NCBI GenBank assembly: GCA_043817485.1
Contig: JBDRGX010000105.1
Span: forward strand, 1 to 20,093
Source: JBDRGX01 sp043817485 [NCBI: bacterium]
GTDB lineage: Bacteria; JBDRGX01
Length of the DNA stretch: 20,093 nt
Reading direction: 5' to 3'
Part shown: positions 15,659-20,093 of the stretch, piece after piece
How the letters are laid out: every line of letters begins with the position of its first letter
Position numbering within the stretch: the first letter of the stretch is position 1
Program-made: the position numbers and the translations under genes
Notes under the pieces: generated by a model
Database searches by the model: none
Told to the model about the DNA's origin: nothing
Seen by the model: the letters and a program-made list of their open reading frames with translations, nothing else

Positions 15659-16414
15659 CTATGGATAAAAACAAAATGCAAATTTTAAAATAAAACTATT
15701 TGTATCAAATTTAAAATTGTTACTATCTGAAATTTTTACTATTTCACCAATTTTTACTTCTTTTCCAGTTATTTTTTCATATTTATTTTTTTGATTTTCT
15801 GATAAATTAACAATATTAAATTTGAATTCATTTACTTTAACAATTTGATAATTTAATCCAAAAATAATTGAAAAATTCTTTTTCAAAAAATATTCTAATC
15901 CTACTCCAATATTTTCTCCTAATCCTGTTCCAATCCATTCTTCAAAAAAAGATTCTGTTGTATTTTTAATATAATCTTTTTTAATTTCTTTAGCAAAAAA
16001 AGTTGTTGGATAAAGTCCTATATTTCCTTCTATTTCAAGATTAAGTTTATTTCTTAATTTATATTTTTTTTGTAGCCCAATAGTAATCGGAGTAGTTATA
16101 ACACTAAAATAATATTCATAAGGAAATTCACTCGTATTTTGAAAAGATCTATAAAAACCTATTCCTAAAATAGGTGAAAAATTATTATTATTAAAATTGA
16201 AATTCAAAAAATACATATTATTAGAAGATAATTTATTTATATTTTGATTATAAAAAGTTTTTAAAGTATTATTAAAATCTTCATATGAAAAAAAATTTTT
16301 ACATAAATTAGCACTAACAGAAAATTTATATGAAGAAAATTCTTCTATTCCCAAAACAAAATTTATTGTAATTAAAAATATAAATACTAAAAAAATTTTA
16401 CATTTTATTTTCAT
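15659..16414 (-). CDS. probable outer-membrane beta-barrel protein
   Basis: Not assigned to a named family. The 251-residue product starts with an export signal (KCKIFLVFIFLITINFVLG). The rest is rich in Asn, Phe and aromatic residues, with alternating hydrophobic stretches typical of membrane beta-strands: FSPILGIGFYRSF, PITIGLQKKYKL, LNLEIEGNIGLYP, ENIGVGLEYFLKKNFSIIFGLNYQI and a closing FILKFAFCFYP. It resembles small 'outer membrane protein beta-barrel' domains of about 8-10 strands. It is in the same run as the fdhE-like gene, overlapping it by 17 bases, and the ABC ATPase follows 9 bases later. No Shine-Dalgarno is visible, so translation probably depends on coupling to the upstream gene. 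It ends in TAG, unlike the TAA of the other genes. Part of its coding sequence (15790-15820) is duplicated downstream of the ATPase gene. Confidence 0.7.
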   Translation of the reverse strand: MKIKCKIFLVFIFLITINFVLGIEEFSSYKFSVSANLCKNFFSYEDFNNTLKTFYNQNINKLSSNNMYFLNFNFNNNNFSPILGIGFYRSFQNTSEFPYEYYFSVITTPITIGLQKKYKLRNKLNLEIEGNIGLYPTTFFAKEIKKDYIKNTTESFFEEWIGTGLGENIGVGLEYFLKKNFSIIFGLNYQIVKVNEFKFNIVNLSENQKNKYEKITGKEVKIGEIVKISDSNNFKFDTNSFILKFAFCFYP

Positions 16415-17258
16415 TTTTTTCTAAAACTTTATATCCATTTTTGAGAGATATTATATCTAAAAAAAATGTAATAATATTTTCTATCATTAAATACATTTTT
16501 TTATCTGCTAATTGTTCATCACAAGTTTTAATATATGTTTTACATTCTTCACAAACATCTACTCTATGCGTGCGATCTTCTTCTACATAAAAATATTTTA
16601 AAGTATCTGTATTAGTATTTTTGCAATTAACACAACATACTCGTGAGAATGCCCATTCTATCTGACATAAATTACACCATAAAAACCGTTTTCCATTTTC
16701 TTTATCTAATCTTGCAATACTCGGACTTTCTCCACAAATTGGACAAATATTTTCTTTCCAAATAGATAAATCAATTTGATTTTTTATTTGAAAAGATATT
16801 TTAGAATAAAAAGGAACAAGTATTCCATACCATAAAAAAAATTTTTCTTTTTCTTCTTTACTTATATTTTCTGATAATGTGGAAAAAATATAAGAATTTT
16901 TAAGTTTATTTAAAGTAGGATTTGATAAAGAATTAATATCATTATTTATTTTATCAATTATTTTACAATTAATATTTATAAATTGCAATAATTCTGTAAA
17001 AAATTCATTTAAAAGTTTTTTATCTATAGAAAAATCATATTTTGAAAAAAGAAAATTAGATTGATTTAATAAATTCTCTGCTTCTTTTTTATCAATATTT
17101 ACATCAGGATTAAATTTTTGAAAATATTTAATTTGAATTTTTACAATTGGAAAATGATAATCAAAAATTTGTTTAAAATTATTTTTTTCAGCATCAATTC
17201 CCTTAAAAAAATTCAAATAATATTCTTTTTCATTTTTATATTCTTCTAAAGTAAGCAT
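16398..17258 (-). CDS. fdhE: FdhE-like protein (formate dehydrogenase accessory family)
   Basis: The 286-residue protein has a helical N-terminal half and a cysteine-rich C-terminal half with four paired cysteines: CPIC (172/175), CNLC (195/198), CVNC (209/212) and CEEC (236/239). It also has the family-like stretches ICPICGESPSIARL and GKRFLWCNLCQIEWAFSRV. This matches FdhE, a rubredoxin-like metal-binding factor needed in E. coli for active membrane formate dehydrogenase, probably by interacting with its catalytic subunit. Here no formate dehydrogenase, fdhD or molybdenum-cofactor gene is nearby, so its client could be another exported redox enzyme. The ATG at 17258 has a perfect AAAGGAG six bases upstream, in the 21-base gap after miaB. 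The end overlaps the barrel-protein gene by 17 bases. Family call fairly sure, exact role not. Confidence 0.8.
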   Translation of the reverse strand: MLTLEEYKNEKEYYLNFFKGIDAEKNNFKQIFDYHFPIVKIQIKYFQKFNPDVNIDKKEAENLLNQSNFLFSKYDFSIDKKLLNEFFTELLQFININCKIIDKINNDINSLSNPTLNKLKNSYIFSTLSENISKEEKEKFFLWYGILVPFYSKISFQIKNQIDLSIWKENICPICGESPSIARLDKENGKRFLWCNLCQIEWAFSRVCCVNCKNTNTDTLKYFYVEEDRTHRVDVCEECKTYIKTCDEQLADKKMYLMIENIITFFLDIISLKNGYKVLEKNENKM

Positions 17259-17279
17259 AAATCTCCTTTTTTAAAAAAT

Positions 17280-18608
17280 TTATTTTATTTCTCCTATTAA
17301 TACAACTGAAGTTGTTTCTTTAATTTGTACTTCTGCAAATTTTCCAATTAAATTAAAATCACCTTTTGCTATTACTATTTTATTAGAACAAGTACGTCCC
17401 ATTATTTCTTTATCATTTTTTTTGCTTATATTTTCAAAAAGAACTTCTAATTTTTTACCTATTAAATCATTATTTTTTTTCAATGAAATTTCTCTTTGTA
17501 TTTGTATTAATTTTTCTAATCGCTTTTGTTTTATTTCTTCCAAAACTTGTCCTGACATTAAACTTGCTGGTGTATTAAGTCTTATAGAATATTTAAAAGT
17601 AAAAGCAGCATCAAATTGTATTTGTTTTACTACTTCCAAAGTTTTTTCAAAATCTTCATCTGTTTCTTGAGGAAATCCAACAATTAAATCTGTAGTAATA
17701 CTTATATCTGGAATAAATTCTCTTATTTTTTGAATAATATCAATATAATTTTTTATTTTATGTTTTCGATTCATTAATTCAAGAATTTTATCTGATCCAG
17801 ATTGAAGAGGTAAATGTAAATTTTCACAAACATTTCCTTTTTTAGCCATTACTTCTATTAATTTTAAAGAAGTATCTTTGGGATGAGAAGTAACAAATCT
17901 AATTCTTTTTAAATTTTCTATTTGAGAACATTTATTTAACAAATCAGCAAAATTTATATTTTCTTCTAAATCCTTACCATAAGAATTAACATTTTGCCCT
18001 AATAAAGTAATTTCTATTATTCCTTGTTTTACTAAATGATTAATTTCATCTAAAATTTCTTTTGATTCTCTACTTACTTCTTTTCCCCTTACAAAAGGAA
18101 CAATGCAATAAGTACAAAAATTATTACAACCTTTCATAATAGAAACAAAAGCTTTTATTTTATTTAATCGAACAGATTTTAATCCTAAATTTAAAGAATT
18201 TGTATCATCGTCTAAACTTTGTATTTCTCTTGTCCCTAATTTTATTTTTTCTAAAATAGATGGTAATTCACAAATAGTATCTGGCCCTATAATAAAATCA
18301 AGATATGGAATTTTTTTAAATAATTTTTCTTTTTTTTCTTTTGCAACACAACCACTAATTCCTAAAATAAGAGACGGTTTATTTTCTTTTAATTCTTTAA
18401 ATCTACCCATTTGACTATATACTTTTTCTTCAGCATGAGATCTTATGCTACAGGTATTAAGAATAATTACATTTGAATTTTCTGGATTTAAGGTAATTTG
18501 ATAACCAGCTTCTTTTAATATGCCAGCCATTTTTTCAGAATCATGAAAATTCATCTGACAACCAAAGGTTTTAATAAATACTTGTAATTGATTTATTTTG
18601 TTAAACAT
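17280..18608 (-). CDS. miaB: tRNA-2-methylthio-N6-dimethylallyladenosine synthase
   Basis: A radical-SAM methylthiotransferase that adds a methylthio group to i6A37 of tRNAs reading U-starting codons. The 442 residues are in the usual order. An N-terminal UPF0004 domain has three cluster-binding cysteines (Cys17 in TFGCQMNFHDSE, Cys53 in NTCSIR, Cys87 in SGCVAK). The radical-SAM motif CNNFCTYC has cysteines at 161, 165 and 168, followed by PFVRGKEVSR. A C-terminal TRAM-like domain ends near VLIGEIK. The TFGCQMN, HLPLQSGSD and MNRKH motifs favour MiaB over RimO or MtaB. There is no clear Shine-Dalgarno before the ATG at 18608. It follows the PAC2 gene by 76 bases and precedes the fdhE-like gene by 21, so it is probably part of one transcript. 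MiaB is an iron-sulfur and SAM-dependent enzyme of the cytoplasm. Confidence 0.95.
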   Translation of the reverse strand: MFNKINQLQVFIKTFGCQMNFHDSEKMAGILKEAGYQITLNPENSNVIILNTCSIRSHAEEKVYSQMGRFKELKENKPSLILGISGCVAKEKKEKLFKKIPYLDFIIGPDTICELPSILEKIKLGTREIQSLDDDTNSLNLGLKSVRLNKIKAFVSIMKGCNNFCTYCIVPFVRGKEVSRESKEILDEINHLVKQGIIEITLLGQNVNSYGKDLEENINFADLLNKCSQIENLKRIRFVTSHPKDTSLKLIEVMAKKGNVCENLHLPLQSGSDKILELMNRKHKIKNYIDIIQKIREFIPDISITTDLIVGFPQETDEDFEKTLEVVKQIQFDAAFTFKYSIRLNTPASLMSGQVLEEIKQKRLEKLIQIQREISLKKNNDLIGKKLEVLFENISKKNDKEIMGRTCSNKIVIAKGDFNLIGKFAEVQIKETTSVVLIGEIK

Positions 18609-18684
18609 AATTTTTTATTTTTAAAATAATAAAGAAAATTTTAGGTTTTGAAATTATTTATAATTAATCAACATTAAAATAATA

Positions 18685-19608
18685 TTAGTGAGGTTTTTTA
18701 AATAAATCTAAAAATTTATCTTCATATAATTTATATAAATTCCATCTATCTAATTCTTTTTTCAAAAGATATGCTTTCTTTTTATCTTTTTCAGATTCTT
18801 TAAATAAATTCTCTATTTTTTCTATAATATGATCTGGAATTTTATCTTGAACTTTATCTTGAATTGTATTAATTTCTAAATTTTCTTGCATTGGCGCAAA
18901 CATAGTTTTAATTTTAGATTCTATCATTTCCATTTTTTTATCCATCTCTACAATTAATATATCCAATTTTGTATAATCTATTTTTATATTTAAAATTGTA
19001 GCTAATTGTTCTACCATTTTTTTAGAAGCACGAGGATTAGAAAGATTGATTGCATAAAGAGGAATCGTAGATAATAAACAAATTGCATCAATCTCATTTT
19101 TTTGAGCATAACCTAATAATAACCCATTCAACCCAGATATTTGACCATCTTCCATTTTTTTAATATTATAATGGTTTAAAAAATCACAAAGAGAATTTTC
19201 ATTAACTACTCCATAAATTTCTACTTGATTTTTATATTCTGTTAATAGAGGAAAGGCAGCACCAGTAAAAATCATTTTTGCTTTTACTTTTTGAGCAAAA
19301 TTTAATATTTCATTTATAATTTTTATTCCTCCAATTCCTTCTATTTGAGATTCACTTTCAAAAATAACTAAATTATACTTTTTACTAAAATAAAAAACAT
19401 TTTTAGAAAATAATGGCAATTTACTAATTCCTTTTTCAACAATAATTGCTTCTAATACTTCAAATTCTTCCATCTCTATTTCTGCAAATAAAATTGCATT
19501 TAAACTTTCTCTTATATAATCCATTGCTAATAAACCAACATTTCCCATCCCTGGCCAAACAGCTAATATAATTGGTTCTTTTATATTTATTTTTTTGTAT
19601 ATTTTCAT
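18685..19608 (-). CDS. PAC2-family protein (proteasome-assembly-chaperone-like fold)
   Basis: A 307-residue protein of the PAC2 family (the COG1938/COG2047 type). It has the early glycine pattern AVWPGMGNVGLLAMDYI, a conserved FTGAAFP-like segment, then EIYGVVNE, GQISGLNGLLLG and the CLLSTIPLYAINLSNPRAS region. The last 80 residues are highly charged and probably helical or coiled (KLDILIVEMDKKMEMIESK, then a lysine/glutamate-rich tail). In eukaryotes this fold assists proteasome assembly. Bacterial and archaeal members are of unknown function and often occur without a proteasome; no proteasome gene is present here. GAGG lies seven bases before the ATG. A promoter at 19829-19856 would give a leader of about 220 bases that contains a hairpin repeat. 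It appears to be the first gene of the run continuing with miaB, fdhE-like, barrel and ATPase genes. Confidence 0.85.
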   Translation of the reverse strand: MKIYKKINIKEPIILAVWPGMGNVGLLAMDYIRESLNAILFAEIEMEEFEVLEAIIVEKGISKLPLFSKNVFYFSKKYNLVIFESESQIEGIGGIKIINEILNFAQKVKAKMIFTGAAFPLLTEYKNQVEIYGVVNENSLCDFLNHYNIKKMEDGQISGLNGLLLGYAQKNEIDAICLLSTIPLYAINLSNPRASKKMVEQLATILNIKIDYTKLDILIVEMDKKMEMIESKIKTMFAPMQENLEINTIQDKVQDKIPDHIIEKIENLFKESEKDKKKAYLLKKELDRWNLYKLYEDKFLDLFKKPH

Positions 19609-19680
19609 ATTATCCTCTTTTTATTTTTTTGTTTTAAAATGTATTGATTTTACTAAAATTAATAATAATTTTTTCGAACA

Positions 19681-19700
19681 GGAAACAGTCCCCTGTCCCC
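19681..19700. repeat. REP-like hairpin in the PAC2 gene leader
   Basis: On the - strand GGGGACAG, loop GGGA, CTGTTTCC forms an 8-bp stem with two G-U pairs. It resembles the G/C-rich palindromes mobilised by REP-associated transposases. It sits between the putative promoter and the start codon of the PAC2 gene and stands out from the AT-rich surroundings. No associated transposase gene is in the window. Confidence 0.45.
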
Positions 19701-19828
19701 TACAATACGATAACAAAAAAGTACAGAATACAGATTACAATGTTCCGTTAAAAACATAATATCGATAAAAATATTGAAATTTATTTTGAATTTTCTTTCA
19801 AGTGCTTTGTTTGAAAAAATTACTAAAT

Positions 19829-19856
19829 TTTATAGCAGTTTATTTCTCTTTGTCAA
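19829..19856 (-). promoter_or_regulatory. sigma70-like promoter of the PAC2-miaB run
   Basis: On the - strand TTGACA (19856-19851) and TATAAA (19834-19829) are 16 bases apart, with TGC before the -10 box. The whole neighbourhood 19830-19882 is a near copy of the typA promoter block 13711-13765 (shared TATAGCAGTTT, TTTGTCAATAAAATAA and a TTTATATTT...TGGTTA tail). Confidence 0.75.
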
Positions 19857-19948
19857 TAAAATAATATTTATATTTTGGTTAATGACCCCACATGGTAACC
19901 ATGCTTTATTAAATTATCAAGGAAATTATCTAAAATAATTGGAGATTT

Positions 19949-19980
19949 GTAGGGGCAATTCATGAGACTGTGTCACAATT
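19949..19980. mobile_element. second insertion-sequence end, inside a palindrome half-site
   Basis: GTAGGGGCAATTCATGA at 19949-19965 looks like one half of a palindrome centred on TTCATGAA. Its other half is replaced by the IS end GAGACTGTGTCACAATT (19964-19980), the counterpart of 10994-11010. The element interior would run to the right out of the window. The 85 bases after it contain A-rich DNA similar to that behind the first copy, and then a REP-like hairpin, so this may be only a remnant. Confidence 0.55.
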
Positions 19981-20047
19981 GGTAAAAAAATTACTTTTTG
20001 AAAATTTCATAAGCAAAATTTAAAATAAAACATAAAATTATTCTATT

Positions 20048-20074
20048 GTCATTCCTGTGAATACAGGAATCTAC
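20048..20074. repeat. REP-like hairpin
   Basis: ATTCCTGT, loop GAAT, ACAGGAAT (20051-20070) is a perfect 8-bp stem flanked by GTC and CTAC. Palindromes of the type GTCATTCC...GGAATC are widespread dispersed repeats in many bacterial genomes. It lies just right of the IS end, with no gene in the last 485 bases (19609-20093) apart from the repeats and promoter listed. Confidence 0.6.
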
Positions 20075-20093
20075 TCTTTCTCTATCAGAAAAT

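Noticed and set aside
1-20093. Alternative genetic code with TGA reassigned, because no gene in the window ends in TGA
   Set aside because: AT bias alone explains the preference for TAA, tryptophan positions use TGG, and all genes read normally under the standard code.

Overview
The window is AT-rich bacterial DNA. It carries a set of conserved housekeeping genes plus a small accessory zone of CRISPR repeats and transposon remains. Signal peptides, an OmpA-type peptidoglycan-binding domain, a probable outer-membrane beta-barrel and a LolD-like ABC ATPase point to a two-membrane (Gram-negative type) cell. Third codon positions are dominated by A/T, stop codons are almost all TAA, and intergenic DNA is full of short dispersed repeats. 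The look is that of an uncultured candidate-phylum bacterium, but I cannot name the lineage from the sequence alone.

Left part (1-10427, all + strand): carB, the large subunit of carbamoyl-phosphate synthetase, with no carA beside it. Next come a secreted PQQ-type beta-propeller protein fused to a C-terminal OmpA domain, then a secreted esterase/depolymerase-like gene interrupted by an in-frame TAA near its start. These two differ in codon choice from carB and may form an acquired island. A PIN-PhoH fusion protein (PhoH2 type) follows behind a clear sigma70-like promoter, and then metG (methionyl-tRNA synthetase).

Middle (10428-11680): a short type I-C-like CRISPR array with no cas genes. 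Its fourth repeat breaks off in the middle of its hairpin and runs into a transposon end. This is followed by two transposase C-terminal fragments joined head to head: an IS1182-like one on the - strand with an internal stop, and an rve/DDE integrase-core one on the + strand.

Right part (11681-19608, all - strand): typA/bipA has its own near-perfect promoter. Upstream of it lies a 900-base repeat-rich gap containing a possible 300-bp element with inverted ends. Then come ilvN (acetolactate synthase small subunit) and a closely packed run, in transcription order: PAC2-family protein, miaB, fdhE-like, outer-membrane barrel protein, ABC ATPase. The PAC2 promoter region is a second copy of the typA promoter module. 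The window ends in another transposon end and a REP-like hairpin.

Several genes are subunits or accessory factors whose usual partners are absent here: CarB without CarA, IlvN without IlvB, an ABC ATPase without permease, FdhE without formate dehydrogenase. Gene order has therefore been heavily shuffled, consistent with the many mobile and repeat remnants. I found no convincing new multi-gene system. The most distinctive points are the transposon-broken CRISPR array, the apparent preference of that transposon for hairpin loops, the duplicated promoter module, the PQQ-OmpA fusion and the nonsense-interrupted esterase with an unrecognised C-terminal domain.
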